The notes: generated by a model not told the origin, from the sequence alone. Shown: positions 36,895 through 46,939, counted from the first letter of the stretch. The stretch is DNA of 64,000 nt from Nocardioides panzhihuensis (GCF_013408335.1 NZ_JACBZR010000003.1:19151-83150); one strand, 5' to 3'. Program-made: numbers and translations.

Positions 36895-37109
36895 CAGAAC
36901 CAGCCCTTCGCCACTGGGTTGGTGCGCTTGACCGGCTTCTTGTTCCGGTACGGGTCGGACGCTTTGCCGACCTTGGCCTTCTTGCCCGCGTGCGGGTCCT
37001 TGGAGCCGGGCAGCTTCTTCGCGACCTTCGCGCGGTGGGTCCGGGCGACGTGGCGTGCGGTGTCCTTGACGGTGCCGTGGCCGAACAGGCCGGTGTACTC
37101 GACAGCCAT
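36894..37109 (-). CDS. Small Lys-rich protein (71 aa), copy B
   Basis: Identical to 23410-23625. Confidence 0.7.
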   Translation of the reverse strand: MAVEYTGLFGHGTVKDTARHVARTHRAKVAKKLPGSKDPHAGKKAKVGKASDPYRNKKPVKRTNPVAKGWF

Positions 37110-37113
37110 GGCG

Positions 37114-37323
37114 TCACTTCACCCACTTGGGGAACTTGTAGTTCTCGGCCATGTCGGCCTGCTTGAGGTAGACCTTGGCCAGGTCTTCGCAGGTCTTCGC
37201 GGCGGCAGGCTTGCCCTGCTCACGGAAGCGCGCGGCTCCCTTCTCGGCCATCTCAGCCTCGCGGCGGAACTTCGCAGCCTGTTTCTTGAAGTCGGCCCGG
37301 GCGGCTGCCTTGTTGATCTTCAT
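37114..37323 (-). CDS. Small charged helical protein (69 aa), copy B
   Basis: Identical to 23630-23839. Confidence 0.7.
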   Translation of the reverse strand: MKINKAAARADFKKQAAKFRREAEMAEKGAARFREQGKPAAAKTCEDLAKVYLKQADMAENYKFPKWVK

Positions 37324-37334
37324 GACTAGTTCCT

Positions 37335-37730
37335 TTACCTCTCGGTGGTGGTGTTGTCAGGCCAGGGGTAGGAGGCGCCAGCTGCACGCGCGGTCGCGGC
37401 GATCACCAGCCGCAACGCGGTGCGGTCCAAGCCGGGCAGGACCTCGTTGAGGCAGACCGTGCGGTCGTAGGAGGCCAGGGACAGCGCGATGTCCAGCAGG
37501 CGACGCTCACCCCCGGAGAGGTAGCCACCGTCCGCGCGGTCGGCGTCGATCCAGGCAGCGCCGGGCTCGACCCGGACCCACGACCCGTTCAGCAGGCGAC
37601 CGCCCCAGGCACGGACCAGCAGCTCGACCGCAGCCTCGTCGGGAAGGGAGCCCTTCGCCCAGCGGCGCAGAGCGGCCGCGATCTCGGGCTTGGATGTCGG
37701 GATCTTCGCCAGGTTCTCAGGGGTGCTCAT
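37335..37730 (-). CDS. Hypothetical protein (131 aa), copy B
   Basis: Identical to 23851-24246. Confidence 0.7.
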   Translation of the reverse strand: MSTPENLAKIPTSKPEIAAALRRWAKGSLPDEAAVELLVRAWGGRLLNGSWVRVEPGAAWIDADRADGGYLSGGERRLLDIALSLASYDRTVCLNEVLPGLDRTALRLVIAATARAAGASYPWPDNTTTER

Positions 37731-38089
37731 GCTGCGGCCTCCGAGACGGTCCACACGCGCTCGGTGGTCGACATCTTCACGAACACCGTGGTCTCGCCAC
37801 TGCCAGCAGGGACCCGACCGGACCAGTCGTGACGAATCAGCAGCCCGATCGCGTCAGCGACGTAGGCCCGGGCATCCTCGCTCAGGTAGAGCGCATCGGC
37901 GATCAGCTGTGCCGCGACAAGCCCAGCGGGCTCGATCTCCAGCAGCACAGCGGGTCGACGCTCCGGGGCCCCATGAGCGAGACGAACGTCCGTCCCCGCG
38001 CTCACCTTGAAGCCGTGCACGTCCACGTTCGGGACACACTCCAGGATGTTTGCGGCCCAGGTCAGATCCCACGACTTCGCGGTACTCAT
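37727..38089 (-). CDS. Hypothetical protein (120 aa), copy B
   Basis: Identical to 24243-24605. Confidence 0.7.
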   Translation of the reverse strand: MSTAKSWDLTWAANILECVPNVDVHGFKVSAGTDVRLAHGAPERRPAVLLEIEPAGLVAAQLIADALYLSEDARAYVADAIGLLIRHDWSGRVPAGSGETTVFVKMSTTERVWTVSEAAA

Positions 38090-38298
38090 CGGGCACCCCC
38101 GGCGATGTTCGAGGCGGCCGAGAGAGCCGACGTCATCGCCGTCTCGATCCCGTCCAGGATCGGCGCGCCGATCGTGGTCGAGGCCAACGAGAGACCGAGG
38201 ACCGCACCGAAGGCGAGGACACCCGGGTGGGTGCCGCCCCAGCGGACCATGAAGACAGCGACGATCAGGAAGATGATGAACAAAGGTGCGGTAACCAT
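38086..38298 (-). CDS. Small membrane protein (70 aa), copy B
   Basis: Identical to 24602-24814. Confidence 0.7.
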   Translation of the reverse strand: MVTAPLFIIFLIVAVFMVRWGGTHPGVLAFGAVLGLSLASTTIGAPILDGIETAMTSALSAASNIAGGAR

Positions 38299-38313
38299 GA
38301 CTAGATATGCCTT

Positions 38314-38601
38314 TCAGGCGGCCTCGGCCGGGACGGCCGGGCGAGGGTCGGTGATCGTGTAGACAGGCGCGGCCGAGATCGCCGCGTCGTGGTTGGCCTG
38401 CTGGACCAGCAGGTGCAGCAGTGCCGTCATCGCCCGGCGGTGGGCCCGCTTGGCGAGCGCGTCGGCCGGGTCAGCGAGCAGACGGCACTCGGCCTCGACC
38501 AGATCGACCTCAGCAGCGATCTGCGGCCACTCGGCTTCAATCGCGGCCAGGTCATCTCCGGTCGGCTCGTCTCGTGTGTTCGCGAAGTGGTCGGTGTGCA
38601 T
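38314..38601 (-). CDS. DUF6284-like protein (95 aa), copy B
   Basis: Identical to 24830-25117. Confidence 0.65.
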   Translation of the reverse strand: MHTDHFANTRDEPTGDDLAAIEAEWPQIAAEVDLVEAECRLLADPADALAKRAHRRAMTALLHLLVQQANHDAAISAAPVYTITDPRPAVPAEAA

Positions 38602-38693
38602 CGGGGTGGTTCCTTCCGGGTGATGAGCGGGTGTTGCTTGGTGGCCGGGCCGGGGCTGCCTCTGGGGCTCACCCCGGGCCCGGGGATCGTGGG

Positions 38694-38957
38694 TCAGGCT
38701 CCGTACTTTCGGGAGCGGGCAACCTGACGACCGGCTTCGGTAAGGGCGAACAAGGCATCGCCGGACGGGAAGGACCGGACGCAGCGGATGAGGCCGCGCT
38801 CAGCGAGACCCGTGATGACGCGGTGGTGGTGCTTCCGGGTGGCGATCTGGCCACGGTTGACCGTGTCGGCGGTGTCCTTGCGGGTCTGCCAGGCGGCGTA
38901 CATCGCGTCGAGGGTCTTGCCCTGGTTGGCGGTGATGGTGGCGGTGGTCGTGATCAT
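38694..38957 (-). CDS. Winged-helix-like protein (87 aa), copy B
   Basis: Identical to 25210-25473. Confidence 0.65.
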   Translation of the reverse strand: MITTTATITANQGKTLDAMYAAWQTRKDTADTVNRGQIATRKHHHRVITGLAERGLIRCVRSFPSGDALFALTEAGRQVARSRKYGA

Positions 38958-39001
38958 CTTCATGCCCTTTCCGTGGCCTGGCAGCCGGGTGGCTGCCTGT
39001 G

Positions 39002-39048
39002 TTCTACCTAACAACGGAATGGCTCACCATGTCAACTGTTAGGTAGAA
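39002..39048. promoter_or_regulatory. Divergent operator palindrome, copy B
   Basis: Same 12-bp inverted repeat as 25518-25564. The third half-site is at 39102-39112. Confidence 0.8.
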
Positions 39049-39129
39049 GTTTCTGCGAGAAATTTCCGCTCGGGCTGGGGTCGTGCGACAGTTGTCAGCG
39101 AAACTGTTAGGTCAGAACGAGCACACTGA

Positions 39130-40002
39130 ATGGCGAAGGTCGAACTAGGGAGACGCATGACAGACGGGCCAATCGACGCACTGGCGGGTGCGAAGCAGCA
39201 GCGGATCGCACGCGACATTCAGAACCAGATCGAGGCGGGGGTCCTACGTGACGGCGAGGTCATGCCGTCGACCCGAACGCTCGCCGAGCAGACGGGTGCG
39301 AGCGTCTGGACGGTCAATGAGGCGATGAAGGCACTCGCAGAGATGGGGCTGGTGGAGAACCAGTCGCGTTCGCGCCGGATCGTGCGATCTGCGCACCTCA
39401 CGCCCAAGGTGAGCGAGGCGGCTCCCCGGGCTCTGCTGATCGGCGGCTACGCGGGTAGCGGCAAGACCGAGCTCGGGCGCATCCTCACCCGGCTGACGGG
39501 CTGGATGATCATCGACAAGGACACCATCACCCGCCCAGTTGTCGAGGTGGCTCTTGAGGCGTTGGGGGCTGAGTCGAGCGATCGGGAGTCGGAGACCTAT
39601 TTGTCAAAGGTCCGGCCGCGTGAGTATGAGGCGCTGATGTCGACGGCGCACGAAAACACGGCATGCGGCGCTGGTGCCGTCGTCACGGCTCCCTTCTTGC
39701 GTGAGTTCAAGGACGCGTCGTGGCTCGCGCGCCAGCAGGCGCAGTTTGCGGACGACGGATTACCCATGACCGTCGTGTGGGTCACCTGTGACGCGGACAC
39801 GATGCTGACCTATGTACGTCGTCGGGGTGCAGCTCGTGACGCGCACAAGCTGGCCACCTGGGACGCGTACATGGAGGCGATTGACCTCACGTTCCGTCCA
39901 GTCGTGGACCATCACGTCATCGACAATTCGACATCTGCGGAGCCTCTTAAGGATCAGGCGGCGCGACTGATAGCAACGCTCGCCGAGGTGCCCGCGAAAT
40001 GA
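39130..40002 (+). CDS. GntR-kinase fusion, copy B
   Basis: Identical to 25646-26518. Confidence 0.8.
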   Translation: MAKVELGRRMTDGPIDALAGAKQQRIARDIQNQIEAGVLRDGEVMPSTRTLAEQTGASVWTVNEAMKALAEMGLVENQSRSRRIVRSAHLTPKVSEAAPRALLIGGYAGSGKTELGRILTRLTGWMIIDKDTITRPVVEVALEALGAESSDRESETYLSKVRPREYEALMSTAHENTACGAGAVVTAPFLREFKDASWLARQQAQFADDGLPMTVVWVTCDADTMLTYVRRRGAARDAHKLATWDAYMEAIDLTFRPVVDHHVIDNSTSAEPLKDQAARLIATLAEVPAK

Positions 40003-40571
40003 CTCGCGGGGTGATCCTCTACGGTCCGCCGGCCGCTGGGAAGGACACCGTCGACGCTGCCCTTCGAGCGCTGTCGGATGACTACGTCCACTTCGCGCGA
40101 ATCAAGGTCGGCGAGGGTCGCCGAGAGGGCTACCGAATTACGACCAGCGCCGCGCTCCAAGAACTACGGGAGCGCGGCGGCGTCGTGTGGGAGAACAGCC
40201 GCTACGGTGCGACCTATGCGGTTGACAGGCCTGGCCTGATCGACGCGCTCGGCCATGGGGTGCCGGTCCTCCACCTAGGACAGGTCGAGGCGGTCGACGC
40301 GGTAGCCACGGCGGTCAGTGGAGCGCGTTGGGTTGTCGTTTCTCTCTGGTGTCCGGAGGATGTCGCAGTCGATCGGTTGCGGCAGCGGGGGAGTGCGGAC
40401 GTTGCAGAGCGTCTGGAGGCATGGCGGGCGACGCCCGAACTGGGAGAGGCAGACCTCAGGTTCGATACATCCATGGTCGAGCCGCGTGATGCAGCGCGAC
40501 GTATTGACGCACATGTTCGGAAGGCCTGCACGCTCGCCGATTCATTCCCCCCCGATTCCCCCCGAGGGTGA
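39999..40571 (+). CDS. Guanylate-kinase-like protein, copy B
   Basis: Identical to 26515-27087. Confidence 0.75.
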   Translation: MTRGVILYGPPAAGKDTVDAALRALSDDYVHFARIKVGEGRREGYRITTSAALQELRERGGVVWENSRYGATYAVDRPGLIDALGHGVPVLHLGQVEAVDAVATAVSGARWVVVSLWCPEDVAVDRLRQRGSADVAERLEAWRATPELGEADLRFDTSMVEPRDAARRIDAHVRKACTLADSFPPDSPRG

Positions 40572-40636
40572 AACGACATGCAATACATGCAACGCCTGCC
40601 AGGTGTTCTCAACCCATAGTTCTGGGTCTCCAAACC

Positions 40637-40681
40637 TTCGCAATGAGAAGGCCAGGGGTTCGAATCCCCTCAGCTCCACCA
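40637..40681 (+). other. att core: 3' half of tRNA-Ala(CGC), B/C junction
   Basis: Identical to 27153-27197. The flanking 23-bp repeats are at 40544-40566 and 40762-40784. Confidence 0.85.
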
Positions 40682-40684
40682 AAG

Positions 40685-40733
40685 AAGAACCCCGCCTGAC
40701 CTGCGGAAACGCAGAGAGTCAGGCGGGGTTCTT
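40685..40733. terminator. Hairpin terminator, B/C junction
   Basis: Same 16-bp stem as 27201-27249. Confidence 0.85.
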
Positions 40734-40750
40734 GCTTGTTTGTGCTGCCG

Positions 40751-41869
40751 TTATTCGGCGGATTCCCCCCGGATTCCCCCCGAGCCGTTCAGGCGGGCCA
40801 ATCCGGCCTCATCTGCGACGGTCCCGAGGTGGTGCAGATAGATGTTTGTCGTCGCGATTGAGGCATGCCCCATCCATGCCTGAACCGTGGTCGCGGGCAC
40901 GCCCTTCGCCAGCCACAGGCAGGCGGCCGTGTGGCGCAGATCGTGAATTCTGCGGCCGTGCGAGATCAGCTCCCAGTCGACGGCCCGCTTGACGGCGCTC
41001 GCGTGCAACCGGTGACCAGTGGCGGTGACGAACACCAGATCGCGGGTGGTGCGTCCGGCGATCAGGTCTTTGACGGTCGGGAGGATGCGGTCCGCGAGCG
41101 GCACGAATCGGGACTTCCCGGACTTGGTTGTCTTGGCTTCGCCTCCCTCGGGTGCTGCGCGTCGAACGTAGATGCCCGGCATGGGGTCGAATACGACGTC
41201 GCTCACTCGAACCTCACGCAGCTCCGACCAGCGGAGCCCGGTCCATCCCGCGACCAGCAGGATGTCCGAGAGTCGGGCGAGGTCGCGTGTTCGCTCTGCT
41301 GCTCGAATCAGACTGACGGAGTCCCTCGATGCGAGGTGGGCGGCATCGAGGACGAAGGTCTCTAGCTCGGTCTCGCTGAAGGGGTGCATCTCGGTGGCTA
41401 CCTCACTTGCTTTGGGTACTCGGGTTGGTGTGACGGGGTTGTGCTGGACCATGCGTTCTCGGACTGCCCATGCGAAGAACGAAGACAGTGACGCCCGGTA
41501 GCGCTTGACCGACTTCTCGGCGAGGCCTCGGCGGCGGAGCGCGACCAGCGCGCGGGAGACCTCGCGTTCGGTCACACTGCCGATCTGCAGGGCTGACAGC
41601 GCGGGCGGTGTTAGGCGCGGGAGCGCGGCATCTGCGGTGTACGTCTTGGGGGCGACGGTCGCCTTGCGCTCATCGAGCCACATCGGCAAGGCCTTGCGGA
41701 CGGTGATCTGTCCGGCGCGGCGGTCGAACCCACCCGCGAGCGCGGCACGCTCGCGGGTGAGCCAGTCGACAGCCTCGCGGCGGGTGTCGAACATCTTTGT
41801 GCCGATGTCGACCCGACCTTGCTTCAGTCGCGCTTGCCAGCGACCGTTCGTCATCTTCCGGACGTTCAC
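40751..41869 (-). CDS. int: Tyrosine recombinase integrase, copy C
   Basis: Identical to 27267-28385, intact. Confidence 0.95.
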   Translation of the reverse strand: MNVRKMTNGRWQARLKQGRVDIGTKMFDTRREAVDWLTRERAALAGGFDRRAGQITVRKALPMWLDERKATVAPKTYTADAALPRLTPPALSALQIGSVTEREVSRALVALRRRGLAEKSVKRYRASLSSFFAWAVRERMVQHNPVTPTRVPKASEVATEMHPFSETELETFVLDAAHLASRDSVSLIRAAERTRDLARLSDILLVAGWTGLRWSELREVRVSDVVFDPMPGIYVRRAAPEGGEAKTTKSGKSRFVPLADRILPTVKDLIAGRTTRDLVFVTATGHRLHASAVKRAVDWELISHGRRIHDLRHTAACLWLAKGVPATTVQAWMGHASIATTNIYLHHLGTVADEAGLARLNGSGGIRGESAE

Positions 41870-42105
41870 GCGGCCACCTCCTCAAGCCAGGCGAGCACGT
41901 CGCTACGGCGATAGCGGGGCGAGTCAGGAGAGAGCCAGTAGACGCGAGGTCCCTTGCCGGTTGCCCGCCAGCGGCAGAGCGTCGACGGCGTCACCTTGAG
42001 CGCTTCGGCGACCTCGCGCGATGTCCAGAGGATCGGCAGCACATCGTTCGGGTCGTTGGCTGATCCCGCGACGGCCAGGTGATCGCGGCGGCTGATCTTG
42101 CTCAT
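41866..42105 (-). CDS. xis: Excisionase, copy C
   Basis: Identical to 28382-28621, intact. Confidence 0.92.
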   Translation of the reverse strand: MSKISRRDHLAVAGSANDPNDVLPILWTSREVAEALKVTPSTLCRWRATGKGPRVYWLSPDSPRYRRSDVLAWLEEVAA

Positions 42106-42149
42106 CAGTGGGCCTCCTTGGCGCTCGTGTTGTGGGTTGAGGTGGGGTG

Positions 42150-42357
42150 AGCCGTACCAGCCGTACCAGCCGTACCAACGGCGTGTTTCGGCTGGTCAGG
42201 TGCGGATTTTGGGTGGTACGGCTTTGGTACGGCTGGTACGGCTTGGGATTTCTGGTACGGCTTTGGTACGGCTCGATTTCCCAAGCCGTACCACTCGGAA
42301 TCGTGGCCTGACCTCGGAAAACAGGGTCTTGGTACGGCTGGTACGGCTGGTACGGCT
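42150..42357. repeat. Iteron array 12 (copy C, unit 1)
   Basis: Twelve 9-mers arranged as in 741-948. Confidence 0.85.
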
Positions 42358-42397
42358 TGGGGCCCTCGACGTGTCGCCGGTCGGGTGGGGTGGGTGG

Positions 42398-43627
42398 TCA
42401 TCGACGGGCCTCCGGGTCGCAGGTCGGGTGTGTGCGGGTGCCGTCGTCGATCGCGAGAGGTTGGCGGCAGATGAGGCAGGTTGGGGCGGGTGCGCAGTAG
42501 CGGGCCCAGGCGTCGGCGAACGCGGCACGCTGGTAGCCCTTGGCTTGTCCGGTGTCGAACCGGATCGTGTCGGATCGGATGTCGAAGTCGCGCAGCAGGA
42601 AACCGAGTTTCATCGCGGTCAGACCTTGCAGCGGGTTGGAGTAGGTCGCCCACGGTGCCTCGGGGTCGTCCTTGAGCCGGTCGAGCAGGACCGAGGTGGG
42701 CAGCGCTTCGGCGTCACCGAACGCGGTACGGCAGTCGGTCAGCAGTCGGGTTTGCAGGGTGGTCTGTGCGTTGGCGTCGCGGGTCTCGGTGAGGGTGACG
42801 CAGGCTTCGCGGCCGATCTCGGGCCAGTCGCCTCCGGCAAGGTCGGCGATCGCGAGCAGAGGTTCCCAGGTGTCGGCGGCGCGGTCCTCGACCGGCATGT
42901 CCGGGGTGGCGGTGCCGAGGTGGTCATGATGCGCGACCACCCACTGGTTCAGCCGCTTTCGGAGGTTGTCCAGCGCTGGACCATCACGGCGAGTCCGGTA
43001 CGGCGCGACGGACTCACCAGGCGCGCGACGACGCATCCGGATAACGACGGCGCGGTCCTCGATGGTGTCCGGCATCGCACCGATCCCAGCGAGGGCGGCC
43101 ATGGCGAATGTCTGGATGCGCTCGACGCTCGAGTTAGCGGCGTTGTAGCGCAGCGCGGGCCGGTTGCGCTGGTGTCCGGCGTTGAGCAGGCCGCGTAGGT
43201 CTTCGTTCTCGCCTGCCTTGGGTCCGAAGATGGTGTCGGCCTCGTCGAGCAGGATCGTGGGCGGGTTCTTCGTCTTCATCCCGATGGAGCGGTAAACGGC
43301 GCTGGGTGAGGCGTTGACGGTGAGCAGCGGGTCATGGCAGGTCGCCTCGGCCAGGTCGAGCAGCCGCGACTTGCCGCATCGTTTCTCCGGGGCACGGATC
43401 ACCAGGCGGGGCGCGTGGGCCCACACGGGTACGGCGTGGGTGGCGGCGATCCAGAGAACGACCCCGGTCATGGCGTGAGCATCGGGGAGGATGACGTACT
43501 TCCCGATCGCATCGCGAACCTCGTTGAGCAGCAGCTCTCCCGCGTTGGGCGCGAAGTCGGCCGGGGTGAGCCTTTCCTCACCCGGGCTGACCGTGACGTT
43601 CTCGGCGGTGGTGGTGTCGTCGGCCAT
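42398..43627 (-). CDS. DUF3631-type ATPase (copy C, unit 1)
   Basis: Complete. The upstream context is the xis remnant rather than Prim-Pol, and the alternative 24-residue extension is destroyed while the GGAGG and the ATG at 43627 remain. This supports the shorter start. Confidence 0.86.
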   Translation of the reverse strand: MADDTTTAENVTVSPGEERLTPADFAPNAGELLLNEVRDAIGKYVILPDAHAMTGVVLWIAATHAVPVWAHAPRLVIRAPEKRCGKSRLLDLAEATCHDPLLTVNASPSAVYRSIGMKTKNPPTILLDEADTIFGPKAGENEDLRGLLNAGHQRNRPALRYNAANSSVERIQTFAMAALAGIGAMPDTIEDRAVVIRMRRRAPGESVAPYRTRRDGPALDNLRKRLNQWVVAHHDHLGTATPDMPVEDRAADTWEPLLAIADLAGGDWPEIGREACVTLTETRDANAQTTLQTRLLTDCRTAFGDAEALPTSVLLDRLKDDPEAPWATYSNPLQGLTAMKLGFLLRDFDIRSDTIRFDTGQAKGYQRAAFADAWARYCAPAPTCLICRQPLAIDDGTRTHPTCDPEARR

Positions 43628-43655
43628 GGGTTGTTCCTCCGGGTTGGGTTCCGAG

Positions 43656-43727
43656 CGGCAGCACATCGTTCGGGTCGTTGGCTGATCCCGCGACGGCCAG
43701 GTGATCGCGGCGGCTGATCTTGCTCAT
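43656..43727 (-). pseudogene. Xis remnant (24 codons), copy C, first
   Basis: It keeps its ribosome binding site and ATG. Translation would give 24 Xis residues plus an out-of-frame tail that runs over the next DUF3631 start. No HTH remains. Confidence 0.9.
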
Positions 43728-43771
43728 CAGTGGGCCTCCTTGGCGCTCGTGTTGTGGGTTGAGGTGGGGTG

Positions 43772-43979
43772 AGCCGTACCAGCCGTACCAGCCGTACCAA
43801 CGGCGTGTTTCGGCTGGTCAGGTGCGGATTTTGGGTGGTACGGCTTTGGTACGGCTGGTACGGCTTGGGATTTCTGGTACGGCTTTGGTACGGCTCGATT
43901 TCCCAAGCCGTACCACTCGGAATCGTGGCCTGACCTCGGAAAACAGGGTCTTGGTACGGCTGGTACGGCTGGTACGGCT
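43772..43979. repeat. Iteron array 13 (copy C, unit 2)
   Basis: Twelve 9-mers arranged as in 741-948. Confidence 0.85.
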
Positions 43980-44019
43980 TGGGGCCCTCGACGTGTCGCC
44001 GGTCGGGTGGGGTGGGTGG

Positions 44020-45249
44020 TCATCGACGGGCCTCCGGGTCGCAGGTCGGGTGTGTGCGGGTGCCGTCGTCGATCGCGAGAGGTTGGCGGCAGATGAGGCA
44101 GGTTGGGGCGGGTGCGCAGTAGCGGGCCCAGGCGTCGGCGAACGCGGCACGCTGGTAGCCCTTGGCTTGTCCGGTGTCGAACCGGATCGTGTCGGATCGG
44201 ATGTCGAAGTCGCGCAGCAGGAAACCGAGTTTCATCGCGGTCAGACCTTGCAGCGGGTTGGAGTAGGTCGCCCACGGTGCCTCGGGGTCGTCCTTGAGCC
44301 GGTCGAGCAGGACCGAGGTGGGCAGCGCTTCGGCGTCACCGAACGCGGTACGGCAGTCGGTCAGCAGTCGGGTTTGCAGGGTGGTCTGTGCGTTGGCGTC
44401 GCGGGTCTCGGTGAGGGTGACGCAGGCTTCGCGGCCGATCTCGGGCCAGTCGCCTCCGGCAAGGTCGGCGATCGCGAGCAGAGGTTCCCAGGTGTCGGCG
44501 GCGCGGTCCTCGACCGGCATGTCCGGGGTGGCGGTGCCGAGGTGGTCATGATGCGCGACCACCCACTGGTTCAGCCGCTTTCGGAGGTTGTCCAGCGCTG
44601 GACCATCACGGCGAGTCCGGTACGGCGCGACGGACTCACCAGGCGCGCGACGACGCATCCGGATAACGACGGCGCGGTCCTCGATGGTGTCCGGCATCGC
44701 ACCGATCCCAGCGAGGGCGGCCATGGCGAATGTCTGGATGCGCTCGACGCTCGAGTTAGCGGCGTTGTAGCGCAGCGCGGGCCGGTTGCGCTGGTGTCCG
44801 GCGTTGAGCAGGCCGCGTAGGTCTTCGTTCTCGCCTGCCTTGGGTCCGAAGATGGTGTCGGCCTCGTCGAGCAGGATCGTGGGCGGGTTCTTCGTCTTCA
44901 TCCCGATGGAGCGGTAAACGGCGCTGGGTGAGGCGTTGACGGTGAGCAGCGGGTCATGGCAGGTCGCCTCGGCCAGGTCGAGCAGCCGCGACTTGCCGCA
45001 TCGTTTCTCCGGGGCACGGATCACCAGGCGGGGCGCGTGGGCCCACACGGGTACGGCGTGGGTGGCGGCGATCCAGAGAACGACCCCGGTCATGGCGTGA
45101 GCATCGGGGAGGATGACGTACTTCCCGATCGCATCGCGAACCTCGTTGAGCAGCAGCTCTCCCGCGTTGGGCGCGAAGTCGGCCGGGGTGAGCCTTTCCT
45201 CACCCGGGCTGACCGTGACGTTCTCGGCGGTGGTGGTGTCGTCGGCCAT
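44020..45249 (-). CDS. DUF3631-type ATPase (copy C, unit 2)
   Basis: Complete, in the same context as 42398-43627. Confidence 0.86.
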   Translation of the reverse strand: MADDTTTAENVTVSPGEERLTPADFAPNAGELLLNEVRDAIGKYVILPDAHAMTGVVLWIAATHAVPVWAHAPRLVIRAPEKRCGKSRLLDLAEATCHDPLLTVNASPSAVYRSIGMKTKNPPTILLDEADTIFGPKAGENEDLRGLLNAGHQRNRPALRYNAANSSVERIQTFAMAALAGIGAMPDTIEDRAVVIRMRRRAPGESVAPYRTRRDGPALDNLRKRLNQWVVAHHDHLGTATPDMPVEDRAADTWEPLLAIADLAGGDWPEIGREACVTLTETRDANAQTTLQTRLLTDCRTAFGDAEALPTSVLLDRLKDDPEAPWATYSNPLQGLTAMKLGFLLRDFDIRSDTIRFDTGQAKGYQRAAFADAWARYCAPAPTCLICRQPLAIDDGTRTHPTCDPEARR

Positions 45250-45277
45250 GGGTTGTTCCTCCGGGTTGGGTTCCGAG

Positions 45278-45349
45278 CGGCAGCACATCGTTCGGGTCGT
45301 TGGCTGATCCCGCGACGGCCAGGTGATCGCGGCGGCTGATCTTGCTCAT
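45278..45349 (-). pseudogene. Xis remnant (24 codons), copy C, second
   Basis: Identical to 43656-43727. Confidence 0.9.
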
Positions 45350-45393
45350 CAGTGGGCCTCCTTGGCGCTCGTGTTGTGGGTTGAGGTGGGGTG

Positions 45394-45601
45394 AGCCGTA
45401 CCAGCCGTACCAGCCGTACCAACGGCGTGTTTCGGCTGGTCAGGTGCGGATTTTGGGTGGTACGGCTTTGGTACGGCTGGTACGGCTTGGGATTTCTGGT
45501 ACGGCTTTGGTACGGCTCGATTTCCCAAGCCGTACCACTCGGAATCGTGGCCTGACCTCGGAAAACAGGGTCTTGGTACGGCTGGTACGGCTGGTACGGC
45601 T
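45394..45601. repeat. Iteron array 14 (copy C, unit 3)
   Basis: Twelve 9-mers arranged as in 741-948. Confidence 0.85.
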
Positions 45602-45641
45602 TGGGGCCCTCGACGTGTCGCCGGTCGGGTGGGGTGGGTGG

Positions 45642-46871
45642 TCATCGACGGGCCTCCGGGTCGCAGGTCGGGTGTGTGCGGGTGCCGTCGTCGATCGCGA
45701 GAGGTTGGCGGCAGATGAGGCAGGTTGGGGCGGGTGCGCAGTAGCGGGCCCAGGCGTCGGCGAACGCGGCACGCTGGTAGCCCTTGGCTTGTCCGGTGTC
45801 GAACCGGATCGTGTCGGATCGGATGTCGAAGTCGCGCAGCAGGAAACCGAGTTTCATCGCGGTCAGACCTTGCAGCGGGTTGGAGTAGGTCGCCCACGGT
45901 GCCTCGGGGTCGTCCTTGAGCCGGTCGAGCAGGACCGAGGTGGGCAGCGCTTCGGCGTCACCGAACGCGGTACGGCAGTCGGTCAGCAGTCGGGTTTGCA
46001 GGGTGGTCTGTGCGTTGGCGTCGCGGGTCTCGGTGAGGGTGACGCAGGCTTCGCGGCCGATCTCGGGCCAGTCGCCTCCGGCAAGGTCGGCGATCGCGAG
46101 CAGAGGTTCCCAGGTGTCGGCGGCGCGGTCCTCGACCGGCATGTCCGGGGTGGCGGTGCCGAGGTGGTCATGATGCGCGACCACCCACTGGTTCAGCCGC
46201 TTTCGGAGGTTGTCCAGCGCTGGACCATCACGGCGAGTCCGGTACGGCGCGACGGACTCACCAGGCGCGCGACGACGCATCCGGATAACGACGGCGCGGT
46301 CCTCGATGGTGTCCGGCATCGCACCGATCCCAGCGAGGGCGGCCATGGCGAATGTCTGGATGCGCTCGACGCTCGAGTTAGCGGCGTTGTAGCGCAGCGC
46401 GGGCCGGTTGCGCTGGTGTCCGGCGTTGAGCAGGCCGCGTAGGTCTTCGTTCTCGCCTGCCTTGGGTCCGAAGATGGTGTCGGCCTCGTCGAGCAGGATC
46501 GTGGGCGGGTTCTTCGTCTTCATCCCGATGGAGCGGTAAACGGCGCTGGGTGAGGCGTTGACGGTGAGCAGCGGGTCATGGCAGGTCGCCTCGGCCAGGT
46601 CGAGCAGCCGCGACTTGCCGCATCGTTTCTCCGGGGCACGGATCACCAGGCGGGGCGCGTGGGCCCACACGGGTACGGCGTGGGTGGCGGCGATCCAGAG
46701 AACGACCCCGGTCATGGCGTGAGCATCGGGGAGGATGACGTACTTCCCGATCGCATCGCGAACCTCGTTGAGCAGCAGCTCTCCCGCGTTGGGCGCGAAG
46801 TCGGCCGGGGTGAGCCTTTCCTCACCCGGGCTGACCGTGACGTTCTCGGCGGTGGTGGTGTCGTCGGCCAT
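45642..46871 (-). CDS. DUF3631-type ATPase (copy C, unit 3)
   Basis: Complete, in native position behind Prim-Pol. Confidence 0.86.
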   Translation of the reverse strand: MADDTTTAENVTVSPGEERLTPADFAPNAGELLLNEVRDAIGKYVILPDAHAMTGVVLWIAATHAVPVWAHAPRLVIRAPEKRCGKSRLLDLAEATCHDPLLTVNASPSAVYRSIGMKTKNPPTILLDEADTIFGPKAGENEDLRGLLNAGHQRNRPALRYNAANSSVERIQTFAMAALAGIGAMPDTIEDRAVVIRMRRRAPGESVAPYRTRRDGPALDNLRKRLNQWVVAHHDHLGTATPDMPVEDRAADTWEPLLAIADLAGGDWPEIGREACVTLTETRDANAQTTLQTRLLTDCRTAFGDAEALPTSVLLDRLKDDPEAPWATYSNPLQGLTAMKLGFLLRDFDIRSDTIRFDTGQAKGYQRAAFADAWARYCAPAPTCLICRQPLAIDDGTRTHPTCDPEARR

Positions 46872-46939
46872 GGGTTGTTCCTCCGGGTTGGGTTCCGAGT
46901 TGGGCGTTGTCTGGTCGTCTCGTTGGTCGAAGGCGTGGG

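Larger units (their letters stand above)
27153..40636. mobile_element. AICE-like element, copy B (complete, 13,484 bp)
   Basis: A complete element from att core to att core. It has one extra rep unit of 1,623 bp (two iteron arrays, two DUF3631 genes). Removing that unit leaves 11,861 bp, the monomer length. All other genes translate identically to those of copies A and C. Confidence 0.85.
42034..46899. repeat. Three tandem 1,622-bp rep units (type II, copy C)
   Basis: The units are 42034-43655, 43656-45277 and 45278-46899, with the same junction as in copy B. All three DUF3631 genes stay complete, with their GGAGG ribosome binding site. The first carries the intact xis, and the second and third carry only the first 24 xis codons. 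Confidence 0.95.
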
